DNA from: an uncultured Brevibacterium sp.
GTDB taxonomy: Bacteria > Actinomycetota > Actinomycetes > Actinomycetales > Brevibacteriaceae
Assembly: GCA_902489215.1 (NCBI GenBank)
Contig: CABTZE010000037.1
Location: 1-14,865, forward strand
Direction: 5' to 3'
DNA length: 14,865 nucleotides
A program made the position numbers and the translations under genes. Of the stretch, positions 5,555-12,135 are shown one piece after another; within the stretch, counting starts at the first letter, position 1; each line of letters begins with the position of its first letter. Under the pieces are notes generated by a model, which ran no database searches, had not been told where the DNA came from, and worked only from the letters and a program-made list of their open reading frames with translations.

Positions 5555-8208
5555 GCAACCACGCGCACATCGGTACCAGCTCAGCCGACGCCCACGGCAT
5601 CGGCGTACAGACCGCCCTGCGGAGACTAGATCCAGATCTCTTCCGGATCATCCAGCAGCTGGCCCGCGCGGAACAGCTCCTCGTCGCCACTGACTACGAC
5701 GGCACCATCGCTCCCATCGTTGATTCACCCGCCCACGCCTACCCGAAAGAAGAATCGGTGCAGGCCATGCGGGCGCTTGCTGAACTAGACAACACCACCT
5801 CGGCAGTGATTTCCGGTCGGTCCCTGCGTGACCTCGCCGCCATGTCGCGGCTTCCCCGCGAAGTCCACCTGGTCGGCTCTCACGGTGGTGAAACCGACAC
5901 GGACTTCGAAGAATCGCTTACCCGGTCGGAACAGCACGCACTGTCCAACCTGCGCCACGGCCTGGCCTCGGTCCAGGCGACCATGCCCACGCTCAACATT
6001 GAACCCAAACCCTCCGGTGCTGCCATCCACCTGCGCGGGCTCGAAGGAGCTCAGCGCCGCCAGGCAGAAGAAGCCGTGGCGCGCCTCGAAGCGCTGTCGG
6101 GTGTGCGCTCGGTGCGCGGAAAAGAAGTCGTCGACCTCACCATCGTCGACTTGACCAAGGGCGATGCCCTGAACAAACTGCGCCGCCGCCTGGACCAGCC
6201 GACTGTTCTGTACATCGGCGACGACGCATCGGACGAACCCGCTTTGGTATCACTCGGCGAAGGCGACCTGGGGCTTAAAGTCACAGAAGCCGCCGCCGAA
6301 AACCGGCACGGCGGTGACAGCAGCGGCGTGGAAACTGCCGCGCAGTTCCTGCTGAGCGGACCTGACGAGGTCGCGCTTGTCCTGTCCTCGATTGTTGCGC
6401 TGCGCCGTGCCTGGCTGTTCGGCAAAGAGGCAGTGCCGATTGAGCGCTACACGCTGCTGTCCAACGGAACAACAACCGCACTGGTCGACCCGACCGCACA
6501 GATTTCCTGGCTGCCGCACCCTCTGCCGCACTCGGACTCGCTGTTCTCTGAAATCCTCGGCAGTGACGACGCCGGCTATTTCTCAGTGGTTCCGGCCAGC
6601 GAACCCAACGCACTGCCCATTTCCCAGCGCTACCGCGACGCCACCCACATCCTCGAAACCCGCTGGCAGCAGGTATCCGTCACCGACTACTTGGCGCCCG
6701 TCGACGATGGCGATTCGGCCGGTTCCGCCGTTTTGGTGCGCACCCTCAAAGGCGAAGGGGAAGCGCTCATCCGCTTTGCACCTCGGCCCGACTACGGTGC
6801 CTACCCCGTTCGGCTGAAGCTCACTGACCGGGGTGTGCGCGTGCGCGGTGTGACAGAAGCCGTTGAGCTTGTTGCCCCCGACGTGCAGTTCAAAGTCATT
6901 CAGGACGGCGAATCCGAAACCGCGATCGCTCGCGTGAAACTCACCGAGGATGCGCCGGTGGTCCTGGCACTTGTGCTCGGCAGCGCTGAGAACGCAGCTG
7001 CTGCTGTCCTTGAAGACGAAAGCGCCGTTCGCGCGGCAGTGAAAGCATCATCGCGTGAATGGGTCGAAGCGCTTAGCCTGCCCACCAAGGCACACGATCG
7101 GGTGGGTCGCTCCGCCCTGACTCTGCGCGGACTGTGCCACGCACCCACCGGGGGCATCCTGGCAGCCGCCACCACCTCGCTGCCGGAAGGCATCGGCGGC
7201 GTGCGCAACTGGGACTACCGCTACACGTGGCTGCGCGACGGTGCGCTCACCGCTTCCGCGCTCTTGGAGCTGGGCTCTGCGACTGAGGCCCGCGGTTTCC
7301 TGCAGTGGCTCGAAGCGATCATCGCCCAGGCAGCAGAACAGGGCATGACCGTTGAAGAACTCCGTCCGCTGTACGCGGTCGACGGTTCGCAACTGGTCAC
7401 AGAAGCCGTTCTCGAACACCTGCCCGGCTACGCCGGTTCCCGGCCTGTGCGCGTGGGCAACGCCGCTGAACACCAGGTGCAACTGGACGTTTTCGGTCCG
7501 GTTGCCGACCTCATCGTGAGCCTCGCCCGTTTTGACGGCGCACTGCCGGATGCGCACTGGAAGCTGTTGGAAGACCTCGTGCAGGCGGTCGCCAACCGCT
7601 GGCAGCAGGCCGACCACGGCATTTGGGAAGCCCGCCGGGCACCGAAGCACAACGTGTACACCAAGGTCATGTGCTGGCAGACGGTCGACAGGGCGCTCAA
7701 AGCGGCCGAAGAGTTCGGCCGTCCCGCAGGCGCAGACTGGGAACAGCTGCGCGAAGACATCAAGAACGACGTCTGCTCCAAGGGCTTCAACTCCACGGTC
7801 GGCGCGTTCACGGTTGCCTACGGCGAAGATGACCTCGACGCCGCGTGCCTGTTCGTCGGACTCTCCGGCATGCTGCCGGCTGATGACGAGCGCTTCCGCG
7901 CAACCGTCGACGCTGTCGAACGCAGCCTGCGCGAAGGGCCCACGGTGTTCCGCTACCGCTACGACGACGGCTTGCCAGGCCTTGAGGGTGGTTTCCACAT
8001 CTGCACGTCGTGGCTGATCGAATCGCTGCAGATGGTCGGCCGGACCGCTGATGCGCGCAACCTGTTCAGCCGCATGGAAGCGCTTATCGGCCCCACCGGC
8101 ATGCTGCCGGAGGAATACGACCCCGTTGCCGAACGGCACCTGGGCAACACACCGCAGGCATACAGCCACATCGGGCATATCAAGGCCGCAATAGCGCTGA
8201 ACGAGTAA
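5551..8208 (+). CDS. Fused trehalose-6-phosphate phosphatase (OtsB) and GH15 glycosidase (trehalase-like)
   Basis: An 885-residue two-enzyme protein. Residues about 30-285 are an OtsB-type HAD phosphatase: DYDGT (nucleophile Asp48, acid Asp50), ISGRS at 87-91, VGSHGGE at 108-114, Lys204 in LTKGDAL, and GDDASDE (223-229) for Mg2+. Residues about 295-880 are glycoside hydrolase family 15: an N-terminal beta domain with DPTAQISWLPHPLP (313-326), then the (alpha/alpha)6 barrel with VRNWDYRYTWLRDGA (551-565), Glu693 in GIWEARR as probable general acid, and Glu854 or Glu855 in LPEEYDP as probable general base, followed by LGNTPQAYSHIG. GH15 proteins of mycobacteria are trehalases; others are glucoamylases. 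So it may convert trehalose-6-phosphate to trehalose and then to glucose. No signal peptide, so cytosolic. No otsA is nearby. Both halves look intact. Confidence 0.92.
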   Translation: MSNHAHIGTSSADAHGIGVQTALRRLDPDLFRIIQQLARAEQLLVATDYDGTIAPIVDSPAHAYPKEESVQAMRALAELDNTTSAVISGRSLRDLAAMSRLPREVHLVGSHGGETDTDFEESLTRSEQHALSNLRHGLASVQATMPTLNIEPKPSGAAIHLRGLEGAQRRQAEEAVARLEALSGVRSVRGKEVVDLTIVDLTKGDALNKLRRRLDQPTVLYIGDDASDEPALVSLGEGDLGLKVTEAAAENRHGGDSSGVETAAQFLLSGPDEVALVLSSIVALRRAWLFGKEAVPIERYTLLSNGTTTALVDPTAQISWLPHPLPHSDSLFSEILGSDDAGYFSVVPASEPNALPISQRYRDATHILETRWQQVSVTDYLAPVDDGDSAGSAVLVRTLKGEGEALIRFAPRPDYGAYPVRLKLTDRGVRVRGVTEAVELVAPDVQFKVIQDGESETAIARVKLTEDAPVVLALVLGSAENAAAAVLEDESAVRAAVKASSREWVEALSLPTKAHDRVGRSALTLRGLCHAPTGGILAAATTSLPEGIGGVRNWDYRYTWLRDGALTASALLELGSATEARGFLQWLEAIIAQAAEQGMTVEELRPLYAVDGSQLVTEAVLEHLPGYAGSRPVRVGNAAEHQVQLDVFGPVADLIVSLARFDGALPDAHWKLLEDLVQAVANRWQQADHGIWEARRAPKHNVYTKVMCWQTVDRALKAAEEFGRPAGADWEQLREDIKNDVCSKGFNSTVGAFTVAYGEDDLDAACLFVGLSGMLPADDERFRATVDAVERSLREGPTVFRYRYDDGLPGLEGGFHICTSWLIESLQMVGRTADARNLFSRMEALIGPTGMLPEEYDPVAERHLGNTPQAYSHIGHIKAAIALNE

Positions 8209-8212
8209 GCGT

Positions 8213-8238
8213 CAGGCGTACCCCGCGGGGTACGCCTG
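8213..8238. terminator. Perfect 26-bp palindrome, probable bidirectional terminator
   Basis: CAGGCGTACCCCG is followed immediately by its exact reverse complement, with no spacer. It lies four bases after the OtsB-GH15 stop and faces the 3' end of the sensor kinase, so it could end transcription from both sides. No T-run follows on either strand, so termination may be of the hairpin-only kind common in actinobacteria, or the site may bind a protein. Confidence 0.6.
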
Positions 8239-8304
8239 CGTCAGTCTGTGCCGGCCTTGGCCACTCTGCGTCAGCCGGGATAAGCCTGCGTACGCCTGCG
8301 TCAG
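8236..8304. repeat. CTGCGTCAG repeated three times at exact 30-bp spacing
   Basis: The 9-mer CTGCGTCAG begins at 8236, 8266 and 8296. The second and third copies extend to CTGCGTCAGCCGG, and the third runs into the kinase gene, including its stop codon. GCCTGCGTA (8284) and TACGCCTGCG (8231, 8291) are further shared pieces. The 30-bp units are otherwise degenerate, so this looks like an old tandem duplication derived partly from the palindrome arm. Confidence 0.55.
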
Positions 8305-9554
8305 CCGGCCAGGGCGTTTTTGCCCCATTTGAGGTCGGTTTTTGCGCCTCCGGCCTGCCCGGTGTCGAACAGCAGATCCATGCCCAGCAGGTTCGCCTGC
8401 TCCTGAGCGATCACGAGCCCCAGGCCCATTCCGCCGCCCCCGCCACTGGAGAAGCGCGTGGGGCCGATGGTGAGGATGTCGGTGGGATAGCCGGGACCGT
8501 GGTCTTCAACGCGTACGGCCGTGTCTGTTGCGGTGACGGTGATGGGGTCGGCGCCGTGTCTGATGGAGTTCATGACCAGGTTGGTGACGATCCGCTCAAA
8601 GCGCCGCTGGTCAGTGTTGATGGTCACGTCAGCCAGCGCGAAGTCGGTGTTGATGACGTGGTCGCCCACCGCACCGGATGACCGCAGGTTGCTGATGAGC
8701 GTGTGCAGTGTGGTCCCAACGTGCATGGGCTGAATGTCGACGTTCGCGGCCCCGCCTTCCAGACGTGAAACCTCAAGAAGGTCCTCGACAAGGTCCTGGA
8801 GTCGGCGCGCCCGCTCTTTGACCAGTTCCGCTGGCCTGGAGTCCTCTTCCAGCAGGCCCGCGGCGGTGATGAGTCCGGTCAGCGGCGTGCGCAGTTCGTG
8901 CGCCAAGTCAGCTGTGAATCGCTGTTCGGTGTCGATGCGCTCTGAGAGCTGGGCGAGTGCGGAATCGACCGCGTCGGCGAAGTCGGCGACTTCGTCGTGG
9001 CCGCTGGTGATGACATCGCCGATCTTCACCGAAGTGTCGCCGGCGGCAATCTGCCTGGCCACTTCAGCCCCACGTGTCAGTCGGCCGGAAATCGTTCCGA
9101 CTGTGAGCGCTCCGAATCCGCCGACGAGCAGCGTGCCGACGGCTGACGCGATGATGATGGTCGTGTTGGACTGCTTGCGCATCTCTTCGTATTCGACCGC
9201 CGAGTGGTAGGTCGACAGCACCTCGGTTTCCCCGCCGACGGTGATCGGCATGGCCGCCCACATGACGGGTTCACCGGTTTCGGGCAGCTTCCCTTTCACG
9301 GTGGCGGTCCGGCCTTGCTGAGCGGATTTGCGCGCCTGCTGTGGGAGGTCGGAATCGTTGATGCGGGCATCGAGCAGAAGTCGGCCCGAATCTTTGTAGA
9401 CGCTGTGCGCCTGTTCGAGCTTCCACTGGGCCTGCCCCCGCAGCAGGGCTTCGTCTGTGCTGCCTGTGGCGTAGCGGACAGCTGCCGCGAGCATGAGCGC
9501 TGTGAGAACCACGCCCGCACACAGGACGAGGACGAATTTCAGCCGCAGTGACAC
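8301..9554 (-). CDS. cseC: CseC-like sensor histidine kinase
   Basis: A 417-residue membrane sensor kinase. Helix 1 (about 6-27) and helix 2 (about 132-153) flank an extracytoplasmic domain of about 100 residues, followed by HAMP (about 154-208), the H-box FTADLAHELRTPLTG with His219, the N-box NLVMNSIRHG (325-334), DHGPG (351-355) and the G-box GMGLGL (375-380). The extracytoplasmic part, with DARINDSDLPQ and WAAMP, recalls Streptomyces CseC, the sensor for cell-envelope stress; that match is from memory. The start is GTG at 9554, three bases after the regulator stop (TGA-GCC-GTG), so the pair is coupled. A glycine run (371-375) precedes the G-box. Streptomyces cseBC sits with sigE and cseA, neither of which is present here. 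Confidence 0.9.
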   Translation of the reverse strand: MSLRLKFVLVLCAGVVLTALMLAAAVRYATGSTDEALLRGQAQWKLEQAHSVYKDSGRLLLDARINDSDLPQQARKSAQQGRTATVKGKLPETGEPVMWAAMPITVGGETEVLSTYHSAVEYEEMRKQSNTTIIIASAVGTLLVGGFGALTVGTISGRLTRGAEVARQIAAGDTSVKIGDVITSGHDEVADFADAVDSALAQLSERIDTEQRFTADLAHELRTPLTGLITAAGLLEEDSRPAELVKERARRLQDLVEDLLEVSRLEGGAANVDIQPMHVGTTLHTLISNLRSSGAVGDHVINTDFALADVTINTDQRRFERIVTNLVMNSIRHGADPITVTATDTAVRVEDHGPGYPTDILTIGPTRFSSGGGGGMGLGLVIAQEQANLLGMDLLFDTGQAGGAKTDLKWGKNALAG

Positions 9555-9557
9555 GGC

Positions 9558-10466
9558 TCAGCCTGCAAAGCGGTAGCCAAAGCCGCGGACGGTTTCGATC
9601 ATGCGCGCACCGATCTTCTTGCGCAGCCGCTGAATGTGCACGTCGACTACACGCGAATCGCCGGCCCATTCGTAACCCCACACCGTCATTGCGATCTTTT
9701 CGCGCGAATAGACGTGCTTGGGGTCTTCTGTCAGCAGCAGCAGAATGCGCAGCTCGGTGGGTGTCAGGTGGACTTCAGTCCCATCGACTGCGACTGTCAG
9801 GCGGCTGTTGTCGAGTTCGAGCGAACCCAGTTTGGTTGTTGTGGACCGCGGTTCGGCAGTGTGAGGGGAGACCGCAGAGGAACCGCCCGAGGTGCCACTC
9901 GACGGGTCCTGCAGGCCCGGTGTGGGGCCCAGGACTTCCGGGATTGCGCCGGCACCCAGGATGGGCGCGGTGTCGTTGCGGCCGCCCTCCCACTGCCCGG
10001 CGGCAGCTGTGTTCGGGCCGCCCGTGGGAGCCGTGTGCGCACTGGGCGCCTCGACGGGATCCTGCCCTGCGCGCACCGAACCGAAGCCCATGGCCCCGGT
10101 GCCCGCGGTGACGAAACGGCGCACGATGGTGCGGATGCGGGCGTTGAGAACCTGCATGTCGAACGGTTTTGTCAGGTAATCATCCGCACCGGCTTCGAGC
10201 GCCTGGACGATGTCGATCGGGTCGGATCGCGCGGAGATCACGATGATCGGCACGGGCGATTTTTCGCGGATGGCCCGCGTAATGGAAGCGCCGTTCATGG
10301 TGGGCAGCATGAGGTCGAGCAGCACGGCGTCAGCGCCGTGTTCGGCCACGTATTCGTATCCGTCGCGGCCGTCTGCGAAGGTCGTGACCGTGTAGCCGAA
10401 GCGCTCCAGCGCCAACTGTGTGGTTTCGCGGATCACTTCGTCGTCTTCGACCAAAACAATATGCAT
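9558..10466 (-). CDS. cseB: CseB-like OmpR-family response regulator with long linker
   Basis: A 302-residue DNA-binding regulator paired with the adjacent kinase. The receiver domain (1-118) has the acidic pair Asp8/Asp9, phosphoacceptor Asp51 in LLDLMLP, Ser78 and Lys100 in LTKPFD. The winged-helix effector domain (about 213-302) has LTPTELRILLLL (234-245) and the recognition segment WAGDSRVVDVHIQRLRKKIG (267-286). VIRETTQLALERFGY near the N-terminus resembles Streptomyces CseB. The linker of about 90 residues (119-211), rich in Gly, Pro, Ser, Thr and Ala, is much longer than the roughly 10-25 usual in OmpR proteins. The ATG at 10466 is chosen because GGAAAGGGG lies five bases before it; the GTG at 10472 would sit inside that site. 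Only 34 bp separate it from the upstream racemase gene. Confidence 0.92.
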   Translation of the reverse strand: MHIVLVEDDEVIRETTQLALERFGYTVTTFADGRDGYEYVAEHGADAVLLDLMLPTMNGASITRAIREKSPVPIIVISARSDPIDIVQALEAGADDYLTKPFDMQVLNARIRTIVRRFVTAGTGAMGFGSVRAGQDPVEAPSAHTAPTGGPNTAAAGQWEGGRNDTAPILGAGAIPEVLGPTPGLQDPSSGTSGGSSAVSPHTAEPRSTTTKLGSLELDNSRLTVAVDGTEVHLTPTELRILLLLTEDPKHVYSREKIAMTVWGYEWAGDSRVVDVHIQRLRKKIGARMIETVRGFGYRFAG

Positions 10467-10470
10467 GCCC

Positions 10471-10480
10471 ACCCCTTTCC
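10471..10480 (-). promoter_or_regulatory. Ribosome binding site deciding the cseB start
   Basis: GGAAAGGGG on the minus strand ends five bases before the ATG at 10466 and overlaps the alternative GTG at 10472, so the ATG is the better start. Confidence 0.6.
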
Positions 10481-10500
10481 GATGGGTATTCTACTGAGTT

Positions 10501-11637
10501 CTAGTCGACAGACCACCCTCGGACGACTGTGTCGATCGGCTGAGCTTCTCTGCTGACCGGGCGGGGGTCCAGACGGCCGTGGGCAGAAAAACGAGGTGCC
10601 GGTCGCGGCTGAGTGACGCCGTCGACTTCCGTGTATGTGCCGCGGGCTTTCAGCTGGGGGTCTTCCAGCGCCTGCTCCATGGACCACACGGGGGCAACGC
10701 AGGCGTCTGTGGGATCGAAGACTTCTGTCCAGTGCGCCAGCGGGTGCTGCGCGATCGCATTGGTGATCATCTGGTGGACTTCGTCGAATTTTCGCGGATC
10801 GAAACGGCCCTTCTGGGTCCATTCGGGCAGGCCCAGGTGTTCGCGCAGCTCTTCGAAGAACTGCGGTTCCAACGGTGCCACCGCAAGGTATTCGCCGTCT
10901 GAGGTGCGGTAGTAGGAGTACGACGGCTGCGATCCGTCGAGGAAGTTCCGGCCGCGAGCGTCCTGCCACATGCCCGTGTCTTTCAGGGCCCACAGCATGG
11001 TGGCCAGTGTTGCCGTGCCGTCGACGATCGCGGCGTCGATCACCTGGCCGCGGCTGGTGGAGCTGCGCTCAAATAGGGCGGCGAGGATGCCGGTGACCAG
11101 GAACATGGAGCCACCGCCGAAGTCGCCCACAAGGTTGAGCGGAGGCACGGGTGCGCTGTCAGCGCCGCCGATGAGTGAAGCCATGCCGGTGCGCGCAATG
11201 TAGCCCATGTCGTGACCGGCGCGGTCTGCCAGCGGACCGTCCTGGCCCCAGCCGGTCATGCGGCCGTAGACCAGGCCGGGATTGCGCTCGAGAAGCACAT
11301 CCGGCCCCAGGCCCAGGCGTTCCATGACACCGGGGCGGAAGCCCTCAATGAGCACATCGGCCCGATCGAGCAGTTCGAGCACACCTTTGATGGCCGCGGG
11401 GTCTTTCAGATCAGCTTCGACAATTCGGCGGCCGCGCGCCGTGACGTCTGATTTCTTGGCGTTGCCCGGCCGGTCGATGCGCACAACGTCAGCCCCGAGG
11501 TCAGCCAGGACCATTGCGGCGTGCGGGCCCGGGCCCAGTCCGGTGAACTCAACGACCTTCAGGCCGGCCAGCGGCCCGGCTGTGCTTGTGTGCTGGCTTG
11601 TTTCCGTGTTGCCGCCGGCTGTGCTGTGCTGAGTCAT
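10501..11637 (-). CDS. Family III CoA transferase, probable alpha-methylacyl-CoA racemase
   Basis: A 378-residue cytosolic enzyme of the CaiB/BaiF family. The GHDMGYIARTG motif (141-151, His142) and LNLVGDFGGGS (167-177, Asp172) match the catalytic His and Asp of alpha-methylacyl-CoA racemases such as M. tuberculosis MCR. Those enzymes invert the 2-methyl centre of branched acyl-CoAs so that beta-oxidation can continue. Further family marks are GLKVVEFTGLGPGPHAAM at 25-42 and LIEGFRPGVMERLGLG at 96-111. The N-terminal 20 residues are extra, but the ATG at 11637 has AGAAGGGA four bases upstream. It ends with TAG. No other lipid-degradation gene is near; it lies just upstream of the CseBC-like pair on the same strand with no visible terminator. 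A different CoA-transferase substrate cannot be excluded. Confidence 0.9.
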   Translation of the reverse strand: MTQHSTAGGNTETSQHTSTAGPLAGLKVVEFTGLGPGPHAAMVLADLGADVVRIDRPGNAKKSDVTARGRRIVEADLKDPAAIKGVLELLDRADVLIEGFRPGVMERLGLGPDVLLERNPGLVYGRMTGWGQDGPLADRAGHDMGYIARTGMASLIGGADSAPVPPLNLVGDFGGGSMFLVTGILAALFERSSTSRGQVIDAAIVDGTATLATMLWALKDTGMWQDARGRNFLDGSQPSYSYYRTSDGEYLAVAPLEPQFFEELREHLGLPEWTQKGRFDPRKFDEVHQMITNAIAQHPLAHWTEVFDPTDACVAPVWSMEQALEDPQLKARGTYTEVDGVTQPRPAPRFSAHGRLDPRPVSREAQPIDTVVRGWSVD

Positions 11638-11648
11638 GGTGTCCCTTC

Positions 11649-11680
11649 TGTGACTGCTTTGTCATCTGGGTCACATATTA
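11649..11680 (-). promoter_or_regulatory. Candidate -10 box and nested dyad in the racemase leader
   Basis: On the minus strand TAATAT (11680-11675) is a good -10 box and would give a leader of about 30 bases. Just downstream, TGTGAC (11649-11654) mirrors GTCACA (11670-11675), and a tighter TGAC-N6-GTCA (11651-11664) shares the first arm. Such dyads beside the transcription start suit a TetR- or CRP-like regulator; none is encoded nearby. Confidence 0.35.
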
Positions 11681-11728
11681 GACAGGGGCACTGACACGGC
11701 CGAACGGTGCTTGCCATGCGGACGCGCG

Positions 11729-11741
11729 TACACTGGACGGC
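11729..11741 (+). promoter_or_regulatory. Candidate -10 box for a leaderless transcript
   Basis: TACACT fits TANNNT and is followed by seven bases (GGACGGC) and then the ATG at 11742. Transcription starting about seven bases after the box would begin at or next to the start codon. GGA could instead act as a weak ribosome site for a longer message. No clear -35 box is seen. Confidence 0.35.
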
Positions 11742-12014
11742 ATGGCAAAAGACACGTCGGTTTCGCAGAATTCGGGTTCGTCCAAGGCTGTGTCTTATAA
11801 GGACACGTACACCTTCGGCATCATCACGGGCCTTATTGTGTTCGTGCTGACAATGATCTTCACCCGCGGCTGGCAGTCGTTTGAACGCTTCGGCCTGGTG
11901 CTTCTCTACACCGCGATCACGGCGATCGTGGTCACCGGACTGGCGGCACTCATGAACTACATCGTGTCGAAGGACAAGACCGTTCACGACCCCGACTCAC
12001 CGGTCATGGACTGA
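11742..12014 (+). CDS. Small two-helix membrane protein of unknown function
   Basis: A 90-residue protein not recognised as a named family. The first 20 residues are polar and Ser-rich. Two hydrophobic helices follow (about 23-41 and 49-73) with a short loop TRGWQSFERF between, and a polar tail ending DPDSPVMD. Both ends are probably cytoplasmic. It is real on several grounds: it stands alone between divergent and convergent genes, has its own promoter-like box, and is followed 8 bp later by a strong intrinsic terminator. It is divergent from the racemase gene and convergent with copA; no functional link is evident. Confidence 0.8.
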   Translation: MAKDTSVSQNSGSSKAVSYKDTYTFGIITGLIVFVLTMIFTRGWQSFERFGLVLLYTAITAIVVTGLAALMNYIVSKDKTVHDPDSPVMD

Positions 12015-12021
12015 TTTGAAT

Positions 12022-12059
12022 AAGAAAAAGAACGAGGCGCCCGCCTCGTTCTTTTTCTT
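12022..12059. terminator. Bidirectional intrinsic terminator
   Basis: Arms 12022-12038 and 12043-12059 are perfect complements (17 bp, four-base loop). The GC core GAACGAGGC is flanked by an A-run on the left and a T-run on the right, so each strand reads as a GC hairpin followed by U-rich RNA. It starts 8 bp after the small membrane protein stop and also faces copA. Confidence 0.9.
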
Positions 12060-12061
12060 TC

Positions 12062-12106
12062 CCCGGTTTCGCTTTACTCACCTGGGGTGAGTGAAGCGAA
12101 ACCGGG
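12062..12106. terminator. Second large hairpin beside the terminator
   Basis: Arms 12062-12082 and 12086-12106 form a 21-bp stem with one mismatch (a possible G-U pair in one strand) and a three-base loop. CCCGGTTTCGCTT begins one arm. It lacks a T-run. It lies between the copA stop (12136) and the intrinsic terminator, so on the minus strand it is the first of two hairpins met after copA. A 10-bp palindrome GGATTAATCC at 12113-12122 precedes it. Confidence 0.65.
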
Positions 12107-12135
12107 CAGTGCGGATTAATCCTTGGTGCAACCGG

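Noticed and set aside
7048..8178. A 376-codon minus-strand frame opposite the GH15 domain
   Set aside because: The plus-strand GH15 catalytic motifs occupy this stretch; the antisense translation has no recognisable domain.
5551..8208. Frameshifted merging of two separate genes
   Set aside because: A single frame runs through both domains with no stop, start or ribosome site at the junction (residues about 285-295) and both domains are complete.
8236..8304. CRISPR-like array from the 30-bp periodicity
   Set aside because: Only nine to thirteen bases are shared per unit, there are three units, and no spacers or cas genes are present.
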